Of a stretch of 64,000 nt of DNA, positions 56,884 through 64,000 are shown piece by piece. The translations under genes and the position numbers were made by a program. The first letter of the stretch is position 1, and every line of letters begins with the position of its first letter. The DNA lies in NCBI RefSeq assembly GCF_900090285.1, contig NZ_LT607754.1:5482001-5546000 (forward strand). The letters are read 5' to 3'. Below the pieces are notes generated by a model. The model did not search any database. It was not told where the DNA came from and worked only from the letters and a program-made list of their open reading frames with translations. The stretch comes from Micromonospora inositola (GTDB taxonomy: Bacteria; Actinomycetota; Actinomycetes; Mycobacteriales; Micromonosporaceae).

Positions 56884-57768
56884 ATGCGTCTGGTCTCCCT
56901 GCTGCCGTCCGCCACCGAGATCGTCTACGCCCTGGGCCTCGCGGAGGACCTGGTAGGGGTGACCTTCGAGTGCGAGCTGCCGGCGGCCGACCGGGCCGGC
57001 AGGACCGTCGTCGTGGGCGGCCGGGACACCCGGGGCATGAGCCCCGGCGAGATCGACGCGTACGTCAAGGGGCAGCTCGCCGCGGGCGCCGACCTCTACA
57101 CCCTGCACGCGGGCGCGCTGGCCGGGCTGGACCCCGACCTGATCCTCACCCAGGACCTGTGCCGGGTCTGCGCCCTGCCCGCCGGGCGGGTGGCCGACGC
57201 CGTCGACCACCTCGGCTGCCAGGCCGACGTGCTGTCGCTGGACCCGTACACCCTGGAGGAGGTGTTCGGCTCCATCCTGGCGGTGGGGGCGGCGGCCCGC
57301 GTACCAGATCGGGCCGAGGCCCTGGTGGACGGCCTCCGGGCGCGACTTGCGGGGGTCACCGCGGCGGTGGCCGACCGGCCGCGGCGCCGGGTCGCGGTCG
57401 TGGAGTGGGTGGACCCGCCGTTCGGCGCCGGTCACTGGATCCCAGACCAGGTCCGGGCCGCCGGCGGCGAACCGGTGGCCAGCCACCCCGGCGCCAGCTC
57501 GACGTCCACCACCTGGGACGCGCTGCGAGCCGCAGCGCCGGAGGTCGTGCTGGTCGCCCCGTGCGGCTTCCACCTCGACGGGGCGGCCAACCAGGCCTCG
57601 GCGGTGGCCCCGCACTTCCCGGACGCGGAGGTCTGGGCCGTCGACGCGGACGGGCTGATCGTGCGGGCCGGGCCCCGGCTGGTCGACGGGGTCGAGGCGA
57701 TCGCGGCGATCCTGCACCCGGAGGCCGTCCCGACCCCGCCGGCGGGAAGCATCCGCCGGGTGGCCTGA
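56884..57768 (+). CDS. BtuF-like cobalamin/iron-binding protein without signal peptide
   Basis: 294 residues of the helical-backbone metal-receptor family: RLVSLLPSATEIVYALGL, GLDPDLILTQDLCRVCALP, VLSLDPYTLEEVFGSILAVG, VVEWVDPPFGAGHWIPDQV, and WDALRAAAPEVVLVAPCGF. No signal sequence or lipobox precedes the ATG at 56884, so it looks cytoplasmic, unlike true ABC binding proteins. No permease or ATPase adjacent. CAGGAT -10-like element 6 nt upstream of the start. Confidence 0.88.
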   Translation: MRLVSLLPSATEIVYALGLAEDLVGVTFECELPAADRAGRTVVVGGRDTRGMSPGEIDAYVKGQLAAGADLYTLHAGALAGLDPDLILTQDLCRVCALPAGRVADAVDHLGCQADVLSLDPYTLEEVFGSILAVGAAARVPDRAEALVDGLRARLAGVTAAVADRPRRRVAVVEWVDPPFGAGHWIPDQVRAAGGEPVASHPGASSTSTTWDALRAAAPEVVLVAPCGFHLDGAANQASAVAPHFPDAEVWAVDADGLIVRAGPRLVDGVEAIAAILHPEAVPTPPAGSIRRVA

Positions 57769-57831
57769 TGCGCGCCTGCCGGGGCCCCGGTCCCCGGTCG
57801 GGTCGCCGCCCGGTCGCCGCGGAGAATGGCG

Positions 57832-58227
57832 TCAGGCAGGTCGGCGTGCCGGCCGGCCGTCGCGGCCGACCGGGGCGAGCCGACGCCAGCGGGGCAGCTC
57901 GGTGACCACGGTGGCCAGTGCCAACGCGGTAACCGCCAGGGCGGCCGGCTGAGGCCACGCCAGCCAGGCCGACACCGCCGCGGCGACCAGTTGCAGCCCC
58001 ACCAGCGCGATGGTGACCGGCCCGGGCACGGGCACCAGGACCTGGTTCTTGTCGCCAGGGGTGGCGAAGACGGTCGGCAGCCCCACGAGAACGATCACCG
58101 AGCCGACCGCCAGCGGCACCGAGTGCGGCGCGAGCGCCCACGGCGTGGCCACCCAGGCGATCAGCTCGCTGAGGAACCGCAGCGCGGAGGAGAGGTCCGG
58201 TCGGCCCGGCGATCCATTGTCGATCAC
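57832..58227 (-). CDS. YrdB-like (DUF2568) membrane protein
   Basis: 131 residues with four helices. ALRFLSELIAWVATPWAL and the loop GDKNQVLVPVPGPVTIALVGLQL resemble the small DUF2568/YrdB family. GTG at 58227 with CATACT 6 nt upstream. Function unknown. Confidence 0.7.
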   Translation of the reverse strand: MIDNGSPGRPDLSSALRFLSELIAWVATPWALAPHSVPLAVGSVIVLVGLPTVFATPGDKNQVLVPVPGPVTIALVGLQLVAAAVSAWLAWPQPAALAVTALALATVVTELPRWRRLAPVGRDGRPARRPA

Positions 58228-58337
58228 CGGGCCAGTATGCCGGGGCTGATCACGTCGTTCCGGGGCACCTGAGCCGGATACCAGTTGCCGGTCAGGGCGG
58301 GCGCGGGCAGAGTATCGGCGTCGGCGGGAGGTGTGGC

Positions 58338-58925
58338 GTGGATCTGCGGACCAGCCTGCACCGGGCGGCCGGTCTGCAGGCGCGCACGGTGGTGCTGGTC
58401 GAGGGCGGCAGCGACCGTCGCGCGCTGGAGGCGGTGGCGCGGCGAGGTGGACGATCCCTGGACGGGGTGGCGGTCGTGCCGATGGGCGGGATCACGAACA
58501 TCGGGCACTTCCTCGACCTGTTCGGCCCGCGCGGCCTTGGCCGCAGCCTCGCCGGCCTCTATGACGTCGCCGAGGAGGGGTACGTCCGGCGTGGCCTGGA
58601 GCGGGCCGGACTCGGCCCGGCGCTGTCCCGCGAGCAGCTGGCCGCCCTCGGCTTCCAGGTGTGCGTGGCGGACCTGGAGGACGAGCTGATCCGCGCGCTC
58701 GGTGTGGCGGCGGTCGAGCAGGTCGTCGAGGCGGCCGGGGACCTGCCGTCGTTCCGCCGCTTCCAACGCCAACCCGCCCAGCGGGAGCGCCCACTCGCAG
58801 CCCAGCTCCACCGGTTCATCGGCACCCGGTCCGGACGGAAGGCGCAGTACGCGGACCTGCTCTCCGACGCGCTCCCTCCCGCCCGCGTGCCGCCGGCGCT
58901 CGACCGGCTCCTGGCGCACCTGTGA
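58338..58925 (+). CDS. stand-alone TOPRIM domain protein, OLD-nuclease-like
   Basis: 195 residues. RTVVLVEGGSDRRALEAVARR holds the TOPRIM Glu, GVAVVPMGGITNIGHFLDLF follows, and GLYDVAEEGYVRRGLERAGLG occupies the DxD strand; here the canonical DxD reads DVAEE. This is the TOPRIM of OLD-family endonucleases without the ABC ATPase half. GTG at 58338 has GGGAGG 6 nt upstream. Whether it cuts DNA alone or needs a partner encoded elsewhere is unknown. Confidence 0.8.
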   Translation: MDLRTSLHRAAGLQARTVVLVEGGSDRRALEAVARRGGRSLDGVAVVPMGGITNIGHFLDLFGPRGLGRSLAGLYDVAEEGYVRRGLERAGLGPALSREQLAALGFQVCVADLEDELIRALGVAAVEQVVEAAGDLPSFRRFQRQPAQRERPLAAQLHRFIGTRSGRKAQYADLLSDALPPARVPPALDRLLAHL

Positions 58926-58944
58926 CCGGTCCACCCGCATACGC

Positions 58945-58974
58945 CGAACGCCGCCCCGACCGGGGCGGCGTTCG
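58945..58974. terminator. bidirectional hairpin terminator
   Basis: Perfect 14-bp arms CGAACGCCGCCCCG and CGGGGCGGCGTTCG with a 2-base centre, between the convergent TOPRIM and tatC genes. Confidence 0.85.
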
Positions 58975-58995
58975 CGTCGGTGACCGGCAACCCGG

Positions 58996-59949
58996 TCAGG
59001 TCATGTCGTCGTAGCGGCGCTCGATCGGCGCGGGCGCGGCGACCGGCTCCGGACGGCCGATCGGGGCGACCGAGTCGACCCGCTGCCCCGCCTCGACCGG
59101 CTCGGGCGTCAGGTCCAGCGGCGACACCTCGTCGTCGCTGAGGTCCGCGTAGATCTCCCGACCCCGGCCACGCCGCTTGTCGTTGAAGAACGCCACCGCG
59201 ACCGCGCCGAAGTAGAGCGCGGAGAGGCAGATCGCCAACGCGGTCATGCCGAACGGATCGGGCGTCGGCGTGACCACCGCGGAGAAGGCGAAGAAGACGA
59301 AGATGGCCACCCGCCACCAGCCGAACAGCCGCTTCGCGCTCGCCAGGCCGACGAAGTTGAGCATCAGCACGATCAGCGGGAACTCGAACGCCACCCCGAA
59401 CAGCAGGATCAGGTTCGTGACGAACGAGATGTACCGGGTGATATCCAGCGTCGTGTGGATGTCGCCGCCGCCGGAGACGTTGAGCAGGAACTCGAGCCCC
59501 TTGGAGGTGACGAAGTAGGCCAGCACCGCGCCGCCGGCGAACAGCGGCGCCGCCAGGGCGGTGAAGAAGTACGCGTACCGCCGCTCGTGCCGGTGCAGGC
59601 CCGGCGCGATGAACGCCCAGAGCTGGTACAGCCAGATCGGCGCCGCGACGATCAACCCGACCCAGAGGGCCACCTTCATCTGCAGCAGGAACAGGTCGGC
59701 CGGCCCGAGTTGGACGAAGTTGCACGTGCCGTCGGGGAGCCTCGACTTCGGCAGGTCGCAGTACGGCTTCTGCAGCAGGTGCAGCACCGGACCGGAGAGC
59801 CAGAGGCCGAAGCCGAAGCCGACCACGATCGCCAGCGAGGCGCGGAACAGGCGGTTGCGCAGCTCACGGACGTGCTCCATGAGCGTCATCGAGCCGTCGG
59901 CGGCCCGCTCGAAGGTGCTCGGGCCGCGCTTCTTCAGCGCGAAGGCCAC
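58996..59949 (-). CDS. tatC: twin-arginine translocase subunit TatC
   Basis: 317 residues, six helices. Conserved TatC blocks: TLMEHVRELRNRLFRA at the cytoplasmic N-terminus, FLLQMKVALWVGLIVAAPIWLYQLWAFIAPGLHRHERR, LLFGVAFEFPLIVLML, and FFAFSAVVTPTPDPFGM. Forms the signal-receptor core of the Tat export pore with TatA. Starts 18 bases after tatA. Confidence 0.96.
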   Translation of the reverse strand: MAFALKKRGPSTFERAADGSMTLMEHVRELRNRLFRASLAIVVGFGFGLWLSGPVLHLLQKPYCDLPKSRLPDGTCNFVQLGPADLFLLQMKVALWVGLIVAAPIWLYQLWAFIAPGLHRHERRYAYFFTALAAPLFAGGAVLAYFVTSKGLEFLLNVSGGGDIHTTLDITRYISFVTNLILLFGVAFEFPLIVLMLNFVGLASAKRLFGWWRVAIFVFFAFSAVVTPTPDPFGMTALAICLSALYFGAVAVAFFNDKRRGRGREIYADLSDDEVSPLDLTPEPVEAGQRVDSVAPIGRPEPVAAPAPIERRYDDMT

Positions 59950-59967
59950 GGTGATGGGCCCTTCGCG

Positions 59968-60294
59968 TCAGTTCTCGCGGACGCGCTGCACCGGGTCAAC
60001 CGGCGGGGCGACCGGCTGCTGCGGCTGCGGGGCGTACTGCGGCTGCTGCGGCTGGGCGTACTGCTGCTGCGGCTGCTGCTGACCGGCGTACGGCGGGAGC
60101 GGCTGGTAGCCGGCCTGCGCGTCCGCCTTCTCGGCCAGGTCACGGTCGTCATCCTGCAGGCTCTTGGTCTCGGCCTTGATGATCCGCAGCGAGCGGCCCA
60201 GCGAGCGGGCCGCGTCGGGGAGCCGCTTCGCGCCGAAGAGCAGGATCAGCACGACCACGAGTACGGCGATGTGCCACGGTCGGAGGGCACCCAT
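59968..60294 (-). CDS. tatA: twin-arginine translocase subunit TatA
   Basis: 108 residues. One N-terminal helix (WHIAVLVVVLILLFGAKRLPDAARSLGRSLRI) with the FGxxxLP hinge, then an amphipathic helix, an acidic stretch (LQDDDRDLAEKAD) and a Gln/Pro/Tyr-rich tail with repeated QQPQ units. GGAG precedes the ATG. Co-transcribed with tatC. Confidence 0.96.
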   Translation of the reverse strand: MGALRPWHIAVLVVVLILLFGAKRLPDAARSLGRSLRIIKAETKSLQDDDRDLAEKADAQAGYQPLPPYAGQQQPQQQYAQPQQPQYAPQPQQPVAPPVDPVQRVREN

Positions 60295-60509
60295 GGGAAG
60301 CTCCAGTCGCTCTGTGTCGTTGAGGGGCGGTCGCAGCCCATCGTACGTGCGCCGAGAGCGGTTGCCACCCCACCGGGCCTGTCGGTGCGGGCCCGGCCGG
60401 TGAAGTCTCGACCAACCCGGAGTGTCCCGTCAACCGTCTGCGGGGCGCGTTTCTGCGCGCAACCCGACACGAACGCGCAGCTAACGCGCCCGGGACCGAC
60501 ACCGATCGA

Positions 60510-60758
60510 TCACTTGCCCCGCTTGGCCTTGATCAACGCCATCCGCTCCTGGGCTGTGGCGGCCCGGGCCTGCAACGCCTCGGCCCGCTCCTGAAGCGCC
60601 TCGGCGGCGGACCGCAGCGCCTCCGCCTCGGCCTGGCGCCCCTGCAGCGCCACCGCCGCCCGGCGCAGCCGGGGCAGCCGCGCCAGCACCGGCCGCACCG
60701 CCAGGGCCAGCACGACGAGCGCGAACAGCACGACCGCGAGCACGCTCCACGTCACCAC
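60510..60758 (-). CDS. small single-span membrane protein with coiled coil
   Basis: 82 residues. WSVLAVVLFALVVLALAVRPVLA is a membrane helix; EAEALRSAAEALQERAEALQARAATAQERMALI is a clear heptad coiled coil. Lies between pafC and tatA on the same strand. GTG at 60758 is 7 nt after TAGGCT, whose TAG is the pafC stop codon. Function unknown. Confidence 0.75.
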   Translation of the reverse strand: MVTWSVLAVVLFALVVLALAVRPVLARLPRLRRAAVALQGRQAEAEALRSAAEALQERAEALQARAATAQERMALIKAKRGK

Positions 60759-60765
60759 GGCGGTC

Positions 60766-60771
60766 AGCCTA
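60766..60771 (-). promoter_or_regulatory. -10 element overlapping the pafC stop codon
   Basis: TAGGCT on the minus strand, 7 nt (GACCGCC) before the GTG of the small membrane protein; the TAG at 60769-60771 terminates pafC. Confidence 0.5.
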
Positions 60772-61776
60772 CTGGGTGACGGTGACCCCCGCCGGATCGG
60801 CGGGCCGCGGCGGCGTCGCGTATCCGTCGAGCGCGGCGACCGCCTGGGCGCGGACCTGTTCGGCCAGTTCCACCGGGGCGACCACCGTGACGTCCGGGCC
60901 CAGCCCGAGCACGAAGCGGCGGGCCCAGCCCAGGTCGGTGACCCGCAGCGACACCAGCCAGTGCTCGCCGTCGGCGGCCACCCGCTCGCACGGGTAGTAC
61001 TCGGTGATCCACCGCTCGCCCCGCCCGATCCGCAGGGTGATCAGCGGCAGGTCCGGCGAGGGGCGGAACACCCCGTCGGACAGGTCGTGCGGGCGGGCCT
61101 GCGGCGGCACCACCGCCGGCTCGTCCAGCTCGGTGACCGCGTCGATCCGGTCGGCCCGGAACAGCCGGACCGCCTCGGCGCGGCGGCACCACGCCTCCAC
61201 GTACGCCCGGCCGTCCACCATCAGCATCCGCAACGGATCGATGATCCGCTCGGTGCTCTCGTCCCGGGCGGCGGTGTAGTAGGTGATCCGCAGCGCCCGG
61301 CGGCGCTCCACCGCCGCGCGCAGCTCCTGCACCCGCCGGGTCTCGCCGGGCAGCCGGACCTCCACCGGCGCGCCCACGAGGTCGCCGGCCGCGTTCTCGA
61401 TCTTGGCGAGGGCCCGCTCGACGGCCTCCCGGTTGGCCACGCCCGGGGTCTCCGCGAGCATCCGCAGCGCCACCACCAGGGCGAGAGCCTCGTCCGGGGT
61501 GAGCCGCAGCGGCCGGTCGATCCCCGCGTCGTAGGTGATGGTCACCCGGTCACCGTCGAACGCCATGTCGATCAGGTCACCCGGGCCGTAACCGGGCAGC
61601 CCGCACACCCAGAGCAGCTCCAGGTCCTCCCGCAGCTGCCGCTCGGTCACCCCCAGGTCACCGGCCGCCTCGGCGATCTCGATGCCGGGCCGGGCCAGCA
61701 GGTAGGGCACCAGGTTGAGCAGCCGGGCCAGCCGGTCCGCCGAGGCCCGGCCAGCACGGGCCGCCGGCCGGGTCAC
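60769..61776 (-). CDS. pafC: WYL-domain transcriptional regulator PafC
   Basis: 335 residues. An N-terminal winged helix (RLARLLNLVPYLLARPGIEIAEAAGDLGVTERQLREDLELLWVCGLPGY), a WYL domain (ALRITYYTAARDESTERIIDPLRMLMVDGRAYVEAWCRRAEAVRLFRADRI), and a C-terminal WCX domain. PafBC activates LexA-independent DNA-damage genes in mycobacteria. GTG start overlaps pafB by four bases. Confidence 0.93.
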   Translation of the reverse strand: MTRPAARAGRASADRLARLLNLVPYLLARPGIEIAEAAGDLGVTERQLREDLELLWVCGLPGYGPGDLIDMAFDGDRVTITYDAGIDRPLRLTPDEALALVVALRMLAETPGVANREAVERALAKIENAAGDLVGAPVEVRLPGETRRVQELRAAVERRRALRITYYTAARDESTERIIDPLRMLMVDGRAYVEAWCRRAEAVRLFRADRIDAVTELDEPAVVPPQARPHDLSDGVFRPSPDLPLITLRIGRGERWITEYYPCERVAADGEHWLVSLRVTDLGWARRFVLGLGPDVTVVAPVELAEQVRAQAVAALDGYATPPRPADPAGVTVTQ

Positions 61777-62771
61777 CGGGCACCCCCGGCCACCGCCAGC
61801 TCGTCGTGCCGGGCGGCGATCTCCTTCAGCCGCTGGATGACCGCCTCGCGCACCTCCGGCGGGTCCAGCACCCGCACGTCCGCGCCGTACCCGACGAGCT
61901 GGCCGGCCAGGGAATCCGGATCGGCGTACGGCAGGACCAGCCGGTCGCCGTCCGGCCCGGTGGTGCTCTCCACCGCCCAGCGGCGCAACCCGGCGGCCCG
62001 GCCCGGGACGACCAGCACGTTGGCCCGCCCGGTCCGCTCCACCGGCCCCGACCAGCGGGCGACGTGACTGATCAGGTCCACCCCGGCGGGCGGCTCGTAC
62101 GCCCCCGGCTGGCCGGTCACCCGGACCGCGCCGACCACCCGGGAGAGGCGGAAGCAGCGGGTGGCGTCCCGGTCCAGGTCGTGGCCGACCACGTACCACC
62201 GACCGCGCCAGCAGACCACGCCCCACGGCTGCAACCGACGGCGGCTCGACGCGTCCCGGTCCGGCACCCGATAGTCGAAGTTGACCTCCCGCCGGTCCCG
62301 GGCGGCGGCGGTCAGCGGCGCGAACGCCGGGTCGACCGTGACCATCGGCTCCATGCCCAGGGTGGCCTGCGGGTCCACGTCCACCCCGGCGGCGCGCAGC
62401 TTGGCCAGCCCGGAGGAGGCGGCCGCGGCCAGGCCGGCGTGCTGCCACAGCCGGGCCGCGATGCCCACGGCGGCGGCCTCGTCCGGCTCCAGCGGGATGT
62501 CGGGCAGCGCGTACTCGCGGTGGGCGATCCGGTAGCCCGGCTCGGCGTCGAAGACGCTCGCCGTGCCGGTCTCCAGCGGGACACCCAGCTCGCGCAGCTC
62601 CGCCTTGTCCCGTTCGAACTTGCGCTGGAACGCCTCGTGGTCCTTGGCGTCGTCCGGATCGTGCTCGTAACCGGGCACGGTCGCGGCGATCTGCGCGGCG
62701 GTCAGGAACCGTCGCGTGGACAGCAGGCAGATCACCAGGTTGACCAGGCGTTCGGTGCGGGTCCGCGACAC
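61773..62771 (-). CDS. pafB: WYL-domain transcriptional regulator PafB
   Basis: 332 residues with the same layout as PafC: winged helix RLVNLVICLLSTRRFLTAAQIAATVPGY, WYL domain (VNFDYRVPDRDASSRRRLQPWGVVCWRGRWYVVGHDLDRDATRCFRLSRV) and WCX domain. The pair forms a heterodimer. GTG at 62771 lies 7 nt after TAGCGT with no ribosome binding site, so the pafBC message is probably leaderless. Confidence 0.93.
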   Translation of the reverse strand: MSRTRTERLVNLVICLLSTRRFLTAAQIAATVPGYEHDPDDAKDHEAFQRKFERDKAELRELGVPLETGTASVFDAEPGYRIAHREYALPDIPLEPDEAAAVGIAARLWQHAGLAAAASSGLAKLRAAGVDVDPQATLGMEPMVTVDPAFAPLTAAARDRREVNFDYRVPDRDASSRRRLQPWGVVCWRGRWYVVGHDLDRDATRCFRLSRVVGAVRVTGQPGAYEPPAGVDLISHVARWSGPVERTGRANVLVVPGRAAGLRRWAVESTTGPDGDRLVLPYADPDSLAGQLVGYGADVRVLDPPEVREAVIQRLKEIAARHDELAVAGGAR

Positions 62772-62778
62772 GAGCTGA

Positions 62779-62784
62779 ACGCTA
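62779..62784 (-). promoter_or_regulatory. -10 element of a leaderless promoter for pafBC
   Basis: TAGCGT on the minus strand, 7 nt (TCAGCTC) before the GTG at 62771. Confidence 0.6.
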
Positions 62785-62909
62785 GCAGCCCGCGCGGCGT
62801 GGGCGCGCACCCGCGCGGGCGCGGCGCGCGGATGGTCGGGGCCGGGGCGAGCCACGCCACACCCTCCGGGCCGGGCTCCACTCTGCGGGCGGGCGGCCGA
62901 AACCGGCAA

Positions 62910-62915
62910 TAGGGT
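62910..62915 (+). promoter_or_regulatory. -10 element of a leaderless promoter for the cation transporter
   Basis: TAGGGT, 6 nt (TGGCGC) before the ATG at 62922. Confidence 0.6.
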
Positions 62916-62921
62916 TGGCGC

Positions 62922-63935
62922 ATGTCGGAAGCGGAAGTCAAGACCGAGAGCGTCGGCACGGTCGTCGTCGCCGGCACGGCGAACCTCGCCATCGCCGTAG
63001 CCAAGCTGGTCGCCGGGCTGATCTCCGGCTCGGCCGCGATGCTCTCCGAGGCCGCCCACTCCGTCGCCGACACCACCACCGAGGTGCTGCTCTACCTGGC
63101 GCTGCGCCGGGGCGCACGGCCCGCCGACACCCGCCACCCCTTCGGGTACGGCAAGGAGAGCTACGTCTGGGCCTTCCTCGCCGCGCTGTTCACGTTCGTC
63201 GTCGGCGCCGGCTTCGCCATCACCCACGGCGTGACCACGATCCTCGTGCACGAGCACACCGGCGCCTACCTGGCCTCGTACATCGTGCTGGCGCTCTCCT
63301 TCGCGATCGAGTCGGTCTCCCTGGCCCGGGCGGTCAGGCAGGTCCGCCGGGAGTCCCGCCGCTGGCGGGCCAGCCCGCGCCGCTACCTCCGCCTGACCGC
63401 CGACACCACCGTCAAGGCGGTGTTCCTGGAGGACAGCGCCGCGCTGATCGGCCTGCTGATCGCCGGCGTCGGCCTCGGGCTCTCCCACCTCACCGGCGAC
63501 GAGCTCTACGACGGCGTCGCCTCGATCCTCATCGGCGTGCTGCTGCTGGCGGTCGCCACCATCCTGGCCCGGAGCAACATCTCGCTGCTGGTGGGCCGCG
63601 CCGTCTCGGAACGGGTGCACCGGCAGATCGAACGCGAGCTGGCCGGCCTGCCGACGGTGGACCGGGTCGACACGCTGATGACCATGCTGCTCGGCCCGGA
63701 GGACATCCTGGTCGCCGCCAAGGTCGACTTCCACGACGACGCCACCGGCGCCGACATCGAGGCCGCCGCGGACGAGGCCGAGCGCCGGCTCACCGAGCGC
63801 TTCCCGGAGATCGGGTACGTCTTCCTCGACCCGACCCGGTCGATGCCGGGCGCCGGGGGCCGCCGCGCCCGCCAGACCCAGGACGAGGACGACCGTCCGC
63901 CGGACCGGGAGGCCGGCCCCGGCCGCCAGTCCTGA
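62922..63935 (+). CDS. cation diffusion facilitator family transporter
   Basis: 337 residues, six helices. SAAMLSEAAHSVADTTTEVLL carries the HxxxD metal site of helix 2, and DTTVKAVFLEDSAALIGLLI the acidic residues of helix 5. A cytosolic dimerisation domain follows (GLPTVDRVDTLMTMLLGPEDILVAAKVDF). Exports Zn2+, Mn2+, Fe2+ or similar. Divergent from pafB. Confidence 0.92.
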   Translation: MSEAEVKTESVGTVVVAGTANLAIAVAKLVAGLISGSAAMLSEAAHSVADTTTEVLLYLALRRGARPADTRHPFGYGKESYVWAFLAALFTFVVGAGFAITHGVTTILVHEHTGAYLASYIVLALSFAIESVSLARAVRQVRRESRRWRASPRRYLRLTADTTVKAVFLEDSAALIGLLIAGVGLGLSHLTGDELYDGVASILIGVLLLAVATILARSNISLLVGRAVSERVHRQIERELAGLPTVDRVDTLMTMLLGPEDILVAAKVDFHDDATGADIEAAADEAERRLTERFPEIGYVFLDPTRSMPGAGGRRARQTQDEDDRPPDREAGPGRQS

Positions 63936-63965
63936 CCCGGGCACGACCGGCCCGGCGGACGCGGA

Positions 63966-63971
63966 TAGCGT
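63966..63971 (+). promoter_or_regulatory. -10 element of a leaderless promoter for the truncated last gene
   Basis: TAGCGT, 7 nt (GCCGGGC) before the ATG at 63979. Confidence 0.5.
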
Positions 63972-63978
63972 GCCGGGC

Positions 63979-64000
63979 ATGGTGCGATGGCGGTCCGGAA
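63979..64000 (+). CDS. start of a gene cut off by the window edge
   Basis: ATG followed by seven open codons (MVRWRSG). Identified only because of the TAGCGT-7 nt-ATG arrangement shared with ten other genes here. Product cannot be guessed. Confidence 0.45.

Noticed and set aside
54273..57905. Plus-strand frame of 1210 codons
   Set aside because: Antisense to the debranching and SCP2 genes and out of frame with the BtuF-like gene; Arg/Gly/Pro-rich with no domain.

Overview
The window is about 73% GC with strong third-position GC bias, GTG and ATG starts, TANNNT-type promoters and many 4-base ATGA/GTGA gene overlaps. Gene content (PafB/PafC, TatA, TatC, HelY, SARP/AfsR regulator, DUF574 methyltransferase, MHYT protein) indicates an actinomycete chromosome, most likely Micromonosporaceae (Micromonospora-like). 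This assignment rests on gene content and remembered synteny, not on a database search. I saw no rRNA, tRNA, CRISPR array, insertion sequence or prophage.

Layout. 1-5.5 kb: DUF574 methyltransferase and a 1504-residue soluble poly-HAMP hybrid histidine kinase. 5.7-12.6 kb: a cluster with a GT2 glycosyltransferase, DUF2064 protein and methyltransferase (translationally coupled), a polytopic membrane protein, an NAD-dependent epimerase with a Cys-rich insert, and a membrane-anchored molybdopterin oxidoreductase with a small membrane partner. 12.8-21.6 kb: an alpha-glucan/alpha-glucoside locus with a GH13 alpha-glucosidase, sugar ABC importer, LacI regulator and a divergent secreted beta-helix (possible GH87) enzyme. 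21.7-25.7 kb: DUF5709 protein, a decayed ABC ATPase fragment, and a MarR regulator with two flavin-reductase units. A 16-bp palindrome occurs twice in front of the MarR gene and once in front of the LLM oxidoreductase operon. 25.8-29.8 kb: HxlR-peroxiredoxin fusion divergent from an MFS exporter, a degraded stretch, and an unknown membrane-anchored Pro/Thr-tailed protein. 30.2-34.6 kb: alpha/beta hydrolase, SARP-AAA-TPR regulator and RibD-type reductase, with shared 11-bp direct repeats in both target promoters. 34.9-38.9 kb: potADBC polyamine-type importer. 38.9-45.3 kb: thioesterase, diguanylate cyclase, NamZ-like muramidase, an LtrA fragment, DUF4037 protein, 5'-3' exonuclease and MHYT protein.

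45.4-63.9 kb: a conserved actinobacterial neighbourhood (helY, tatC, tatA, pafC, pafB), but helY is separated from tatC by about 10.7 kb. That insert holds HAD, AraC, EamA, lipid/DAG kinase, alcohol dehydrogenase, an iron-box-controlled cupredoxin lipoprotein, a debranching-type glucosidase with an SCP2 protein, a BtuF-like protein, a DUF2568-like protein and a stand-alone TOPRIM protein. The window ends with a cation diffusion facilitator and the first codons of another gene.

The clearest regulatory signals are the SARP repeats, the MarR palindromes, an IdeR/DtxR box, and at least eleven genes whose TANNNT -10 element lies 6-7 nt before the start codon, which predicts leaderless mRNAs.
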